A DNA stretch of 64,000 nt from Vibrio sp. BS-M-Sm-2 (GCF_041504345.1 NZ_CP167894.1:1984001-2048000); one strand, 5' to 3'. Numbered from the stretch's first letter, positions 9,090-27,041 are shown. The notes: generated from the letters alone by a model not told the origin. Translations and numbers: made by a program.

Positions 9090-9416
9090 ATGAGTGATAA
9101 GATTTTGCAGCTAACTGATGACGGTTTTGATAACGATGTAATCAACGCTGCAGGCCCTGTTCTTGTTGATTTTTGGGCAGAATGGTGTGGTCCATGTAAA
9201 ATGATTGCGCCGATTCTTGATGAAATCGCAGACGAGTACGAAGGCAAGCTCACAATCGGTAAATTAAATATCGACCAAAATGCTGGTACTCCACCAAAAT
9301 TTGGTATTCGCGGTATTCCAACGCTACTTCTTTTCAAAGATGGTGGCGTAGCAGCGACTAAAGTTGGTGCATTGTCTAAAACTCAACTTAAAGAGTTCTT
9401 AGACGCTAACCTTTAA
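9090..9416 (+). CDS. trxA: Thioredoxin 1
   Basis: Cytosolic dithiol reductant for ribonucleotide reductase, PAPS reductase and many other proteins. The 108 residues start [10 protein letters not shown]. The active site is WCGPC with Cys33 and Cys36, followed by the conserved cis-Pro segment GIPTLLLF. The ATG at 9090 has a GGAGTGGAAG ribosome binding site and gives the family length; the in-frame ATG 12 bases upstream would add four residues and sits in that site. A terminator follows, then rho, the same order as in E. coli. Confidence 0.98.
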   Translation: MSDKILQLTDDGFDNDVINAAGPVLVDFWAEWCGPCKMIAPILDEIADEYEGKLTIGKLNIDQNAGTPPKFGIRGIPTLLLFKDGGVAATKVGALSKTQLKEFLDANL

Positions 9417-9437
9417 TCGGGTCAGCATTTGAAAAGA

Positions 9438-9473
9438 AACCGTGCAGTTAACAAATGCGCGGTTTTGTTTTTT
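9438..9473 (+). terminator. Intrinsic terminator after trxA
   Basis: AACCGTGC (9438-9445) pairs with GCGCGGTT (9457-9464), allowing one G-U pair, and is followed by TTGTTTTTT. Confidence 0.8.
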
Positions 9474-9616
9474 CTAAGCTATGGACTAGTCTTAGTTTTA
9501 GTGCTAATTTATCGCACGTTAATTGAACGAATTTCTCTTCTTGGTCGATCCTGTGACCAAATCCTTCTTAACTTAAGAAAACAGATCCTATTTTGACTAA
9601 ACAAACTTCCACCACT

Positions 9617-10876
9617 ATGAATCTTACTGAACTGAAGAACAGACCTGTGTCTGAGCTTGTTAAACTTAGCGAAAGCTTAGGTCTTGAAAATCAAGCTCGC
9701 CTAAGAAAACAAGACATTATCTTCTCCATCCTTAAAGCGCATGCAAAAAGTGGTGAAGACATCTTTGGTGATGGTGTTCTAGAAATTCTTCAAGACGGTT
9801 TTGGTTTCCTACGTAGCGCCGACAGTTCATACCTGGCTGGCCCAGATGATATCTACGTATCTCCAAGCCAAATTCGTCGTTTTAACCTTCGCACTGGTGA
9901 CTCTATTGGCGGTAAAATCCGTCCACCTAAAGATGGCGAACGTTACTTTGCACTGCTTAAAGTAAACACGGTTAACTACGACAAGCCAGACAACGCTCGT
10001 AACAAGATTCTTTTCGAAAACCTTACTCCTCTTCACGCCAACGAACGTATGGTGATGGAAGCGGGTAATGGTGCGACTGAAGATATTACGGCCCGTATTC
10101 TTGACCTTGCATCTCCTATTGGTAAAGGTCAGCGTGGTCTGATTGTTGCTCCGCCTAAAGCGGGTAAGACAATGCTTCTGCAAAACATTGCCCAAAGCAT
10201 TGCTCGTAACCATCCTGAATGTGAACTAATGGTTCTACTTATCGATGAGCGTCCAGAAGAAGTAACTGAAATGCAGCGTCTAGTTAAAGGCGAAGTAGTT
10301 GCTTCAACATTCGATGAGCCAGCATCTCGCCACGTACAAGTTGCAGAAATGGTTATCGAGAAAGCGAAACGCCTTGTTGAACACAAGAAAGACGTGGTTA
10401 TCCTGCTGGATTCTATTACTCGTCTAGCTCGTGCTTACAACACTGTGATTCCTTCATCAGGTAAAGTTCTTACTGGTGGTGTTGATGCGAATGCTCTACA
10501 TCGTCCAAAGCGTTTCTTCGGTGCGGCACGTAACGTAGAAGAAGGCGGTAGCTTAACGATCATCGCAACAGCACTGGTTGATACTGGTTCTAAGATGGAT
10601 GAAGTTATCTACGAAGAATTCAAAGGCACAGGTAACATGGAACTGCACCTTAACCGTAAGATTGCGGAAAAGCGCGTATTCCCAGCGATTGATTTCAACC
10701 GCTCTGGTACTCGTCGTGAAGAGCTTCTTACGAAGAACGATGAACTACAGAAGATGTGGATTCTGCGTAAGATTGTTCACCCAATGGGCGAAATCGACGC
10801 AATGGAATTCCTTATCGATAAGCTAGCAATGACCAAAACGAACGATGAGTTCTTTGACGCAATGCGTCGTCAGTAA
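9617..10876 (+). CDS. rho: Transcription termination factor Rho
   Basis: Hexameric RNA-dependent ATPase that ends transcription. From the ATG at 9617 the protein is 419 residues, the same length as E. coli Rho, and begins [14 protein letters not shown]. The N-terminal primary RNA-binding domain ([17 protein letters not shown]) is followed by Walker A PPKAGKT near residue 180, [11 protein letters not shown], the Q-loop region with [14 protein letters not shown] and the R-loop region. A TTG at 9593 could add eight residues, but neither start has a clear Shine-Dalgarno. The family length favours 9617. The 150-base leader after trxA could host attenuation by Rho itself, known in E. coli. Confidence 0.97.
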   Translation: MNLTELKNRPVSELVKLSESLGLENQARLRKQDIIFSILKAHAKSGEDIFGDGVLEILQDGFGFLRSADSSYLAGPDDIYVSPSQIRRFNLRTGDSIGGKIRPPKDGERYFALLKVNTVNYDKPDNARNKILFENLTPLHANERMVMEAGNGATEDITARILDLASPIGKGQRGLIVAPPKAGKTMLLQNIAQSIARNHPECELMVLLIDERPEEVTEMQRLVKGEVVASTFDEPASRHVQVAEMVIEKAKRLVEHKKDVVILLDSITRLARAYNTVIPSSGKVLTGGVDANALHRPKRFFGAARNVEEGGSLTIIATALVDTGSKMDEVIYEEFKGTGNMELHLNRKIAEKRVFPAIDFNRSGTRREELLTKNDELQKMWILRKIVHPMGEIDAMEFLIDKLAMTKTNDEFFDAMRRQ

Positions 10877-10902
10877 TCTTGATTAGCTGATCGTTATTTA
10901 AT

Positions 10903-10929
10903 AAGCGCTGCCTTCGGGTGGCGCTTTTT
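10903..10929 (+). terminator. Intrinsic terminator after rho
   Basis: AAGCGCTGCC, a TTCG tetraloop, GGTGGCGCTT, then T residues. The stem is 10 bp including two G-U pairs. Confidence 0.88.
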
Positions 10930-10987
10930 ATTTGCATTTTGTAGCGACAGCTTGCAGAATGATCAAAAGTGTTACAAGGAAGTTAAA

Positions 10988-11983
10988 ATGCAACATGGAC
11001 TGTTGTCATCATTACTCCTGTCTACTTCACTGTTATTTTCACCGGTTGGTATGAGCTATGCCACCGAGATGTCTCCATTTACAGTAGAGTCTTGGCTTGA
11101 GAATGATCAAGTAAAACTGAAAACTGCTGAACTACTCGAGCTTGTCGTACGTGACGAAGTCAATTCGCTACGTTTTGCACTTGAGCGCCTGACATTTCCC
11201 CAACAAGAGGTGGCTCGTTACCAACTCTTGAAGAAGCTCGAACAGCAAAAAACCGTACTCACACCTAAGATGTCCATCTTCGTCGAGCAGCAACTCGCTA
11301 TCACGCCCACTTATCAAGTATTAGAGCGTGGAGATGGCTACGAGTTTACGGTACCTGCCTTTAATTATCCTTCAATAGCTAATCGTCTCATCAAACAGTG
11401 GCGTCAAGATCAGAAGACACTGGTGTTTGTACTAGATGCAGAGAAGCAGGAACTCGACCTAAAAGAGTGGTTATCTGGATCTGAACATCAAGTTCAAACG
11501 CGAGAAGCGCTGCTCATCAGAGAGTTAGGCAGTTTGTCTCCTGAAGCGGTTGATTACCTAACTAAGCAGCTCACTGCATCTTCTATTGTTAGTTGGTTAC
11601 CTTCTACTGAGGTGGTGGTTCGATTAGCGCAAGTGAGCGAAGACCCAGAGGTCTACAAAATTCTATGGAGAATGAAGGCCGATTATCATAGCCAAGCTGA
11701 GCTAGTGCGCCTTGCTGGAACCAAACAAACGTTCGCACTTGAACAGGTGATGGCAGCGACCAAAAACCCGCGTTTGAAAGATGAAGCGATTACTTTGCTT
11801 ACCAAGGTTAACCCGTTATCAGAAGAGGTGAAGCAGTTTCTTGTCTCTAGGATGGCGATTGCCGATGAAGCGCCTTTAGTCGCGCGTGAACTTGCCAAAC
11901 AAGGTCATACGCGATGGTTGCAAGATCTCGTCAATGATAACCCTCAGGTGAAGAGCTCTTTGATCGAGCAAGCATTACCGTAA
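10988..11983 (+). CDS. Exported helical-repeat protein of unknown function
   Basis: A 331-residue protein with a clear signal peptide (MQHGLLSSLLLSTSLLFSPV, probable cleavage after SYA), so probably periplasmic or surface-located. No lipobox is seen. The mature part is almost all predicted helix, with repeated Leu/Ala-rich segments (DPEVYKILWRM, ALEQVMAATKNPRLKDEAI, APLVARELAKQ) that resemble HEAT or Sel1-type solenoid repeats. I do not recognise the family. The ATG at 10988 has AAGGAAG in front; the upstream in-frame codon at 10952 would precede the signal peptide and is unlikely. It stands alone between two terminators. Confidence 0.8.
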   Translation: MQHGLLSSLLLSTSLLFSPVGMSYATEMSPFTVESWLENDQVKLKTAELLELVVRDEVNSLRFALERLTFPQQEVARYQLLKKLEQQKTVLTPKMSIFVEQQLAITPTYQVLERGDGYEFTVPAFNYPSIANRLIKQWRQDQKTLVFVLDAEKQELDLKEWLSGSEHQVQTREALLIRELGSLSPEAVDYLTKQLTASSIVSWLPSTEVVVRLAQVSEDPEVYKILWRMKADYHSQAELVRLAGTKQTFALEQVMAATKNPRLKDEAITLLTKVNPLSEEVKQFLVSRMAIADEAPLVARELAKQGHTRWLQDLVNDNPQVKSSLIEQALP

Positions 11984-12012
11984 AGTGGATTTTGCCTCTC
12001 AATAACCACACT

Positions 12013-12042
12013 AAAAAGGGGGATCTCAGCGTCACCCTTTTT
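12013..12042. terminator. Intrinsic terminator after the exported protein gene
   Basis: AAAAAGGG (12013-12020) pairs with CCCTTTTT (12035-12042), with GA/TC inside the loop extending the stem. Usable in the forward direction. The following TATACT (12045-12050) may be the -10 of the ubiD promoter. Confidence 0.7.
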
Positions 12043-12081
12043 GATATACTGAGTGCAGAATAATCAGCATGTAGAAGTCCT

Positions 12082-13923
12082 ATGAGTTTTAAAGATTTAC
12101 GTGATTTTATCGACCATCTTGAAAGTATTGGTCAGTTGAAACGCATTTCTCATCCAGTCGATCCAGACTACGAAATGACCGAGATTAGCGACCGTACTCT
12201 ACGTGCTGGTGGCCCGGCTCTTTTGTTTGAAAATCCAGTAGGCTATAACATGCCTGTTTTGACCAACCTATTTGGTACACCTAACCGTGTTGCTATTGGT
12301 ATGGGTCGTCAGGAAGTCAAAGAACTACGTGAAGTGGGCAAGTTGCTTGCTTACCTAAAAGAACCTGAGCCACCGAAAGGCTTTAAAGACGCTCTTGATA
12401 AATTACCTGTATTTAAGCAAGTCTTAAATATGCCGGCTAAACGCCTTCGCAAAGCGGCTTGCCAACAAGTGGTATGGCAAGGCGATGACGTCGACTTAGA
12501 TAAAATCCCGGTGATGAGCTGTTGGGCTGACGATGTCGCACCATTACTAACATGGGGTTTAACGGTTACTCGTGGTCCAAACAAGAAGCGCCAAAACTTA
12601 GGCATCTATCGCCAGCAAAAAATCGGTAAGAATAAAATCATCATGCGTTGGTTAGCCCACCGTGGTGGAGCGCTGGATTTACGCGATTGGATGGAAACCA
12701 ACCCTGGTAAACCATTTCCGGTATCGGTAGCGTTTGGTGCTGACCCAGCTACCATTCTTGGTGCGGTTACGCCAGTGCCGGATACTTTATCTGAGTACGC
12801 GTTTGCAGGCTTACTACGTGGTAGTAAAACTGAGGTCGTTAAATCAATCAGCAACGACTTAGAGGTTCCTGCAAGTGCGGAAATCGTGATGGAAGGTTAC
12901 ATCGACCCGAATGAATTTGCGGATGAAGGGCCTTACGGAGACCATACTGGTTACTACAACGAGAAAGAAAAGCACCATGTGTTTACTATTACTCATGTAA
13001 CCATGCGCGAGAACCCGATCTATCACAGCACCTATACTGGCCGTCCACCGGATGAGCCTGCGGTATTGGGGGTTGCGCTAAATGAAGTGTTTGTTCCTAT
13101 TCTTCAAAAGCAGTTCCCAGAGATTGAAGATTTCTATCTACCGCCTGAAGGTTGTTCGTACCGAATGGCAGTAGTGACCATGAAGAAGCAATACCCAGGT
13201 CACGCTAAGCGAGTGATGATGGGTGTATGGTCTTTCTTACGCCAATTCATGTACACCAAATTTGTATTGGTGTGCGATGAAGATGTGAATGCACGCGATT
13301 GGTCTCAAGTAACCGCAGCGATGTGCGAACATATGGATCCGTCACGCGATAGCCTGATGATAGAGAACACGCCGATCGATTCATTGGATTTTGCCTCACC
13401 CGTGGTTGGGTTAGGTTCTAAGATGGGCCTAGATATCACTAAGAAGTGGGACGCAGAGTTAGCGCTATCGCCAGATGTCCAAGCAGCACCTGTAAATAGT
13501 GAATATATAGAGGGTAGCTTGGCTGAGCTAACCAAGGCTCACCCTGAAATTATTGATATTCACCTGCAAAACGACAATGCCAGCATGATTGTGGTGTGTA
13601 TTGATAAGCAAGCAGCCGGTAATGGCAAGAAAATCATGGAAGCGGTTTGGTCTCAATTTGATGAGAACAAGTTTGTTATCGTGTGTGACGGCGATGTCAA
13701 TGTGAGTGGTTGGAATGACATCATTTGGGCGGTAACGACAAGAATGGATCCGGCCAGAGATACGTTATTCCTACAGAATGAAACTGGACACTCAAAAATG
13801 GGCCTCGATGCGACCAATAAGTGGGAAGGTGAATGCTTGCGTGAGTGGGGTGTACCAATCACAAAAGATCCTGATGTTGTGAAAAAGATTGATAGCATCT
13901 GGGAACAGCTAGGAATTTCATGA
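12082..13923 (+). CDS. ubiD: 4-hydroxy-3-octaprenylbenzoate decarboxylase UbiD, with extended C-terminus
   Basis: Prenylated-FMN-dependent decarboxylase of ubiquinone synthesis; it needs UbiX for its cofactor. The start [22 protein letters not shown] and the motifs [17 protein letters not shown], the prFMN-binding region and [12 protein letters not shown] are typical. At 613 residues it is over 100 longer than E. coli UbiD (497). The extra length looks like a second copy of the C-terminal domain: about residues 375-457 ([20 protein letters not shown]) resemble about 513-585 ([18 protein letters not shown]), each followed by MDP.RD and SKMGLD. It overlaps the next gene by 4 bases (ATGA), so translation is probably coupled. 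Confidence 0.95.
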   Translation: MSFKDLRDFIDHLESIGQLKRISHPVDPDYEMTEISDRTLRAGGPALLFENPVGYNMPVLTNLFGTPNRVAIGMGRQEVKELREVGKLLAYLKEPEPPKGFKDALDKLPVFKQVLNMPAKRLRKAACQQVVWQGDDVDLDKIPVMSCWADDVAPLLTWGLTVTRGPNKKRQNLGIYRQQKIGKNKIIMRWLAHRGGALDLRDWMETNPGKPFPVSVAFGADPATILGAVTPVPDTLSEYAFAGLLRGSKTEVVKSISNDLEVPASAEIVMEGYIDPNEFADEGPYGDHTGYYNEKEKHHVFTITHVTMRENPIYHSTYTGRPPDEPAVLGVALNEVFVPILQKQFPEIEDFYLPPEGCSYRMAVVTMKKQYPGHAKRVMMGVWSFLRQFMYTKFVLVCDEDVNARDWSQVTAAMCEHMDPSRDSLMIENTPIDSLDFASPVVGLGSKMGLDITKKWDAELALSPDVQAAPVNSEYIEGSLAELTKAHPEIIDIHLQNDNASMIVVCIDKQAAGNGKKIMEAVWSQFDENKFVIVCDGDVNVSGWNDIIWAVTTRMDPARDTLFLQNETGHSKMGLDATNKWEGECLREWGVPITKDPDVVKKIDSIWEQLGIS

Positions 13924-14189
13924 GCTACCAAGTAGTCTTATACCCAGAAAACATCAGTTTCACAGTAGAAAAAGGGCAAACGGTCTTGGATGCTGCGCTC
14001 AACAGCGATATCTATTTCCCAAACCGTTGCCAAGTTGGCGCATGCGCAATGTGTATGTGCAAAAAATTAGAAGGGCAAGTGAGTTACCACCTTGAACCCA
14101 TGCTCACAGAGAAAGAGCAGCAACAAGGCTGGATTTTTGCTTGCCAAGCATTTGCAGAAAGTAATTTAGTTCTAACCTTTGCCGATTAA
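13920..14189 (+). CDS. Plant-type 2Fe-2S ferredoxin
   Basis: Small electron carrier, 89 residues, with the plant-type cluster motif Cys37-x4-Cys42-x2-Cys45 and Cys75 ([10 protein letters not shown] ... FACQ). The N-terminal beta-strand pattern [21 protein letters not shown] is also typical. It starts inside the ubiD stop codon and is followed after 20 bases by the flavin reductase fre. The trio suggests an electron path from NAD(P)H through Fre to the ferredoxin. In E. coli, ubiD and fre are adjacent without such a gene. A role in ubiquinone synthesis or flavin maturation of UbiD/UbiX chemistry is inference only. Confidence 0.88.
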   Translation: MSYQVVLYPENISFTVEKGQTVLDAALNSDIYFPNRCQVGACAMCMCKKLEGQVSYHLEPMLTEKEQQQGWIFACQAFAESNLVLTFAD

Positions 14190-14209
14190 GGGTTAGTAAG
14201 AGGAAGAAC

Positions 14210-14923
14210 ATGACTATTAAATGTAAAGTGAAGTCTATCGAGCCTTTGGCTTGTAATACTTACCAAATCCTACTTCACCCAGAAACACCGGTCGCTTTTA
14301 AAGCGGGCCAGTACCTGATGGTTGAAATGGGCGAGAAAGATAAGCGCCCATTCTCTATCGCAAGTAGCCCTTGCCGGCACGAAGGTGAGCTTGAGCTACA
14401 TATTGGTGCTGCCGAGCATAATGCTTACGCACTAGAAGTAGTTGAAGCGATGAAGAAGGCACAAGCTGAAGATGGCGATATTGCTATTGATGCTCCACAC
14501 GGAGATGCTTGGATCAAAGAAGAAAGCGATCGCCCTTTATTACTTATTGCTGGTGGCACGGGTTTCAGCTACGTGCGCTCTATTCTTGATCACTGCATCG
14601 CGCAAAATAGCTCGAAAGAGATCTACCTATACTGGGGCGCAAAAGATGAGTGCCAGTTATATGCGAAAGAAGAGCTGGTTGGCATTGCAGAAAAGCATAG
14701 CAATGTGCACTTTGTACCGGTAGTAGAAGAAGCACCGGAAGTTTGGCACGGTCAAACTGGTAATGTGCTTGAGGCTATTACGGAAAGTTTCGAATCATTA
14801 GCTGATTTCGATATCTATATTGCAGGTCGTTTTGAAATGGCGGGCGCTGCAAGAGACCTATTTACTCAGAATAAAGAAGCAAAGCGTGACCATATGTACG
14901 CAGATGCTTACGCATTTATCTAA
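14210..14923 (+). CDS. fre: NAD(P)H-flavin reductase Fre
   Basis: Cytosolic enzyme that reduces FMN, FAD or riboflavin with NAD(P)H, 237 residues (E. coli 233). The FAD/flavin-binding RPFSIASSP (consensus RxYS), the NAD(P) site [16 protein letters not shown] and the C-terminal [17 protein letters not shown] are the ferredoxin-reductase-type signatures of Fre/LuxG. AAGAGGAAGAACATG gives a good ribosome binding site. It is third in the ubiD-ferredoxin-fre unit and followed by a strong terminator. LuxG of bioluminescent vibrios is a paralogue, but no lux genes are near and the ubiD link indicates Fre. Confidence 0.94.
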   Translation: MTIKCKVKSIEPLACNTYQILLHPETPVAFKAGQYLMVEMGEKDKRPFSIASSPCRHEGELELHIGAAEHNAYALEVVEAMKKAQAEDGDIAIDAPHGDAWIKEESDRPLLLIAGGTGFSYVRSILDHCIAQNSSKEIYLYWGAKDECQLYAKEELVGIAEKHSNVHFVPVVEEAPEVWHGQTGNVLEAITESFESLADFDIYIAGRFEMAGAARDLFTQNKEAKRDHMYADAYAFI

Positions 14924-14944
14924 CAATACCCTTAGGTTTTGAGC

Positions 14945-14973
14945 AAAAAGAGAGCAGAAATGCTCTCTTTTTT
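14945..14973 (+). terminator. Intrinsic terminator after fre
   Basis: AAAAAGAGAGCA, a GAAA loop, TGCTCTCTTTTTT. Perfect 12-bp stem. Confidence 0.9.
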
Positions 14974-15033
14974 ACGTTTAGGTGAACTATTAGGCAGTTA
15001 ACCCTTATTTATTCATTTTTTATGAAAAAGTAG

Positions 15034-15061
15034 TTGCTAAGCTGAGAGGGTTCCCTATAAT
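15034..15061 (+). promoter_or_regulatory. rRNA promoter P1, first operon
   Basis: TTGCTA, a 16-base spacer and a perfect TATAAT, preceded by A/T-rich DNA and followed by the GC-rich discriminator GCGACACC, typical of growth-rate and ppGpp-controlled rRNA promoters. Confidence 0.72.
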
Positions 15062-15149
15062 GCGACACCACTGAGACGGCAGACGCCACAAGGCTTCAGC
15101 AAGAATCAGTAAGACGGAAAGCGACAAAAAATTAATTTTCAAAAAGTGT

Positions 15150-15177
15150 TTGACACTGAATGTTAATTCGCTAGAAT
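15150..15177 (+). promoter_or_regulatory. rRNA promoter P2, first operon
   Basis: Perfect TTGACA, a 16-base spacer and TAGAAT. Positioned about 115 bases after P1, like tandem rRNA promoters elsewhere. Confidence 0.72.
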
Positions 15178-15229
15178 GACCGTCCACTTCGAGAGGTCCC
15201 TTACTTAAAAGGAACGCTCAAGAAGTTAA

Positions 15230-15240
15230 GCTCTTTAACA
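15230..15240 (+). promoter_or_regulatory. boxA antitermination site, first operon leader
   Basis: GCTCTTTAACA matches the boxA element bound by NusB/NusE, which protects rRNA transcription from Rho. The same element recurs at 20694 and in both 16S-23S spacers (about 17180 and 22796). Confidence 0.75.
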
Positions 15241-15516
15241 ATTTAAACCTATCAATCTGTGTGGGCACTCGTTGATGAATATCAAAACGTTTTATCATTA
15301 GATAAAACAGATTCTTCGGAATCAAAATTGATTTCAATGAACTGAGTGACCAATACAAATAATTACTTTCTTTATAGAGAGGGGTTATTTGGCACAGTCA
15401 ATTCATTATCATTCTGTTGGAATGATAATAGCTTTAGAATTACATGTTTCTGTTCTTTTTCGAAAGAGCGGTAAATATTAGTTTTGAAGTCAGTATTCGT
15501 TGAGTCACAAAATCTT

Positions 15517-17071
<1,555 letters not shown>

Positions 17072-17419
17072 TACGAAGATATTCACGATAAGTGTCCACA
17101 CAGATTGATGGTTTAGATTTAGTTAAAGCCAGAGCTTTAATTAATAACGTAAGTTATTGATTAAAGCTTTTTGCTTTATGCTCTTTAACAATTTGGAAAG
17201 CTGACTGATTGATTACTTACGAGTAATTCAATCAAATTTAAAAGTTCTCAATGTTTACCTTTATGGTAAACACAACAAACACATTCAAGTGTCTTGTATT
17301 CGATTCAAACTTGTTTGAATCACATTGAGTCCGGCAAACAGTTATCAAGAATTAACCCTTCTTGATGACAACCAAAAACCTTGGTTAGTTGCCATACACA
17401 AGACCCTTTCGGGTTGTAT
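17072..17419 (+). other. 16S-23S spacer without tRNA genes, copy 1
   Basis: A 348-base spacer with no tRNA. In the place of the tRNA pair of copy 2 there is a long A/T-rich hairpin: AGCTTTAATTAATAAC (17133-17148), a GTAA loop and its complement (17153-17168) with one G-U pair, followed by TTTTGCTTT. A boxA (near 17180) follows. The last roughly 240 bases are shared with the copy 2 spacer. Confidence 0.8.
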
Positions 17420-20313
<2,894 letters not shown>

Positions 20314-20441
20314 ACAACACCCAAGGGGTTTTGTGGACTCAAAGACAGACCTTGAATGAGTTTGAAGAGAATAACTTTTAGATAAGCTTTCCAGATTATT
20401 TTGCCTTCAGTTTTTAAAAAGCTGAAAGTAAAAGCAAAATT

Positions 20442-20561
20442 TGCTTGGCGACCATAGCATTGTGGACCCACCTGATTCCATGCCGAACTCAGAAGTGAAA
20501 CACAATAGCGCCGATGGTAGTGTGGGGCTTCCCCATGTGAGAGTAGGACATCGCCAGGCTT
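20442..20561 (+). rRNA. rrf: 5S ribosomal RNA, copy 1
   Basis: 120 bases from TGCTTGGCGACC to CGCCAGGCTT, with the conserved CCGAACTCAGAAGTGAAAC core. The 23S-5S spacer of 128 bases differs from that of copy 2. Confidence 0.96.
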
Positions 20562-20568
20562 TAATTTC

Positions 20569-20594
20569 GACTTTGTCTACAAAGTAGACAAGTC
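20569..20594 (+). other. Hairpin after the first 5S gene, without T run
   Basis: GACTTTGTCTAC and GTAGACAAGTC flank an AAA loop, with one bulged T. No T tract follows, so it is more likely a processing structure than an intrinsic terminator. Confidence 0.5.
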
Positions 20595-20628
20595 ACCATA
20601 GAGTTCTAAGTTTTCTTAGTATTTTATG

Positions 20629-20656
20629 TTGACTTTCAAAGTAGAAAGCGTATTAT
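20629..20656 (+). promoter_or_regulatory. Promoter of the second rRNA operon
   Basis: TTGACT, a 16-base spacer and TATTAT, followed by the GC-rich discriminator ACGCGTCC. Only one promoter is evident here, unlike the two before copy 1. Confidence 0.68.
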
Positions 20657-20693
20657 ACGCGTCCTGCTTAAGTGCTAAGGCACTGAAAGCAAA

Positions 20694-20704
20694 GCTCTTT
20701 AACA
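20694..20704 (+). promoter_or_regulatory. boxA antitermination site, second operon leader
   Basis: GCTCTTTAACA, identical to the element at 15230. Confidence 0.75.
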
Positions 20705-20951
20705 ATTTAAACCTATCAATCTGTGTGGGCACTCGTTGATGAATATCAAAACGTTTTATCGTTAGATAAAACAGATTCTTCGGAATCAAAATTGATTTCA
20801 ATGAACTGAGTGAACAATACAAATAACTTCGGTTATTTGGCACAGTCAATTCATTATCATTCTGTTGGAATGGTAATAGCTTTAGAATTACATGTTCATT
20901 TTCGAATGAATATTAGTTTTGAAGTCAGTATTCGTTGAGTCACAAAATCTT

Positions 20952-22505
<1,554 letters not shown>

Positions 22506-22572
22506 TACGAAGATATTCACGATAAGTGTCCACACAGATTGATTAGGTTTAGAAAAGTTAAGAGACGATATT

Positions 22573-22649
22573 GGGTCTGTAGCTCAGCTGGTTAGAGCGC
22601 TCGCCTGATAAGCGGGAGGTCGGTGGTTCAAGTCCACTCAGACCCACCA
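22573..22649 (+). tRNA. tRNA-Ile (GAT)
   Basis: 77 bases, GGGTCTGT to ACCCACCA with encoded CCA. Anticodon GAT in CCTGATAAG, D-arm AGCTCAGCTGGTTAGAGC and T-arm GGTTCAAGTCC. Located in the second 16S-23S spacer. Confidence 0.97.
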
Positions 22650-22663
22650 ATATCGACCTAGAT

Positions 22664-22739
22664 GGGGCTATAGCTCAGCTGGGAGAGCGCCTGCCTTGCA
22701 CGCAGGAGGTCTGCGGTTCGATCCCGCATAGCTCCACCA
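22664..22739 (+). tRNA. tRNA-Ala (TGC)
   Basis: 76 bases, GGGGCTATAGC to GCTCCACCA. Anticodon TGC in CCTTGCACG, T-arm GGTTCGATCC. It follows tRNA-Ile by 14 bases, the usual Ile-Ala spacer pair. Confidence 0.97.
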
Positions 22740-23034
22740 TCTTTAAGTATTCTCTTAAGAGAGTCTTTAAAAATGGTTCAATTTATTGAATCAAGCTCTT
22801 TAACAATTTGGAAAGCTGACTGATTGATTACTTACGAGTAATTCAATCAAATTTAAAAGTTCTCAATGTTTACCTTTATGGTAAACACAACAAACACATT
22901 CAAGTGTCTTGTATTCGATTCAAACTTGTTTGAATCACATTGAGTCCGGCAAACAGTTATCAAGAATTAACCCTTCTTGATGACAACCAAAAACCTTGGT
23001 TAGTTGCCATACACAAGACCCTTTCGGGTTGTAT
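22740..23034 (+). other. Remainder of the second 16S-23S spacer
   Basis: From the tRNA-Ala end to the 23S start. It contains a boxA (near 22796) and the roughly 240 bases shared with the first spacer, which pair around the 23S gene for RNase III processing. Confidence 0.7.
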
Positions 23035-25928
<2,894 letters not shown>

Positions 25929-26039
25929 ACAACACCCAAGGGGTTTTGTGGACTCAAAGACAGACCTTGAATGAGTTTGAAGAGAAATAACTTTTATAGC
26001 TCTATTAAATAGAGAAGCAGTTTTCCGAATTTTAAAATT

Positions 26040-26159
26040 TGCTTGGCGACCATAGCATTGTGGACCCACCTGATTCCATGCCGAACTCAGAAGTGAAACA
26101 CAATAGCGCCGATGGTAGTGTGGGGCTTCCCCATGTGAGAGTAGGACATCGCCAGGCTT
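26040..26159 (+). rRNA. rrf: 5S ribosomal RNA, copy 2
   Basis: 120 bases, same sequence as copy 1 as far as compared. The spacer from 23S (111 bases) diverges from that of copy 1 after the first 45 or so bases. Confidence 0.96.
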
Positions 26160-26200
26160 TAAATTTGAACACTTGTCAGCGACGACAAGTCTTCCACTGC

Positions 26201-26277
26201 GGAGTGGTAGTTCAGTTGGTTAGAATACCGGCCTGTCACGCCGGGGGTCGCGGGTTCGAGTCCCGTCCACTCCGCCA
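26201..26277 (+). tRNA. tRNA-Asp (GTC)
   Basis: 77 bases, GGAGTGGTAG to ACTCCGCCA. Anticodon GTC in CCTGTCACG, T-arm GGGTTCGAGTCCC. It is the distal gene of the second rRNA operon, a frequent arrangement in gammaproteobacteria. Confidence 0.97.
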
Positions 26278-26285
26278 CTTATTAG

Positions 26286-26317
26286 AAAAGCCCTGCTAGC
26301 AATAGCAGGGCTTTTTT
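26286..26317 (+). terminator. Intrinsic terminator of the second rRNA operon
   Basis: AAAAGCCCTGCTA, a GCAA loop, TAGCAGGGC and seven Ts. Strong and perfectly paired; probably ends both rRNA operons. Confidence 0.93.
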
Positions 26318-26996
26318 ACATTTGAAGAAAAGTGTTTTTCTCTAGCAGAATCAGTCCCACAAAGGTTTAGTCCTCAATTGGCGACCCTGCGTTTAGCGTT
26401 CTCGCTACTCCCTTCATTACGTATTAGAAACCCTAGTTTGACGACTAGGCTTTCGTCGTTTCCGATATCTGAGTTTTATTATCTGTCTCCGAGATCTTTA
26501 CTTCCTATTAATTTTAACTGGCTGATAAAGATGCTTCGTTTTTAATAACAAGGTTTTGTTGGTCTGTAACTCTTGCTTTATCCCTTTTACTTCATGAATG
26601 AATCTACAGGGCCGTTACGTGAAGCCTCGGTTATAACGGTTTATAGTTGGACTATTGATGGCTATTTTGTTAATTCAGCGTGACTTTAAGTGGGCATCTG
26701 TCTGCGGGTAAATATCTTTAAACGCCTTTTCTCAAGGTGATCTCCATTTACTCTTGGGCTTAAAGGTGTCACTTTTCTCTATGATTCCTCTTGAATCTCT
26801 TCTAAGAGCTTGTTTATAAAAATCGTAAACTACATACAGACACAATTAAAGTAGTTCTATGTGTGTTTGGGAGGCCCTAACGCACAATTTCATAGTTACT
26901 TTAATACACTTGGTTTGGTGGGGAAGGCGAGTAAGGGCTCGATAGAATATGGTTTATAAGTATCGTTGAGGTTATCTGGGGATAAACAACAGATAT
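26318..26996. other. Gene-free region between the rRNA operon and hemY
   Basis: About 680 bases between two converging transcripts, with no convincing reading frame on either strand. An imperfect hairpin lies at 26845-26905: ATTAAAGTA...CTATG faces CATAG.TACTTTAAT, with TGTG/CACA further inside. No tRNA or rRNA fragment was recognised. Confidence 0.6.
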
Positions 26997-27023
26997 AAAA
27001 AAGCCGATGCTAGGCATCGGCTT
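26997..27023 (-). terminator. Intrinsic terminator of the hemCDXY transcript
   Basis: On the minus strand AAGCCGATG, a CCTAG loop, CATCGGCTT and a run of six Ts in total, 19 bases past the hemY stop. Confidence 0.9.
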
Positions 27024-27041
27024 CGTTTGAGTTGCTTCGAG

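Larger units (their letters stand above)
14974..15516 (+). other. Promoter and leader region of the first rRNA operon
   Basis: No protein gene. It holds two sigma-70 promoters in series, an A/T-rich UP-like stretch before the first (15004-15033), a boxA antitermination site and the leader that pairs around the 16S rRNA for RNase III processing. About 250 bases from the boxA onward are nearly repeated before the second operon. Confidence 0.75.
20562..20951 (+). other. Inter-operon region and leader of the second rRNA operon
   Basis: No protein gene. It holds a hairpin after the first 5S gene, one strong promoter, a boxA and a leader almost identical to that before copy 1 from the boxA to the 16S start, with small deletions. 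No T-tailed terminator separates the operons. Confidence 0.75.

Noticed and set aside
9038..9337. 99-codon minus-strand frame
   Set aside because: Antisense to trxA, which has an unmistakable WCGPC active site.
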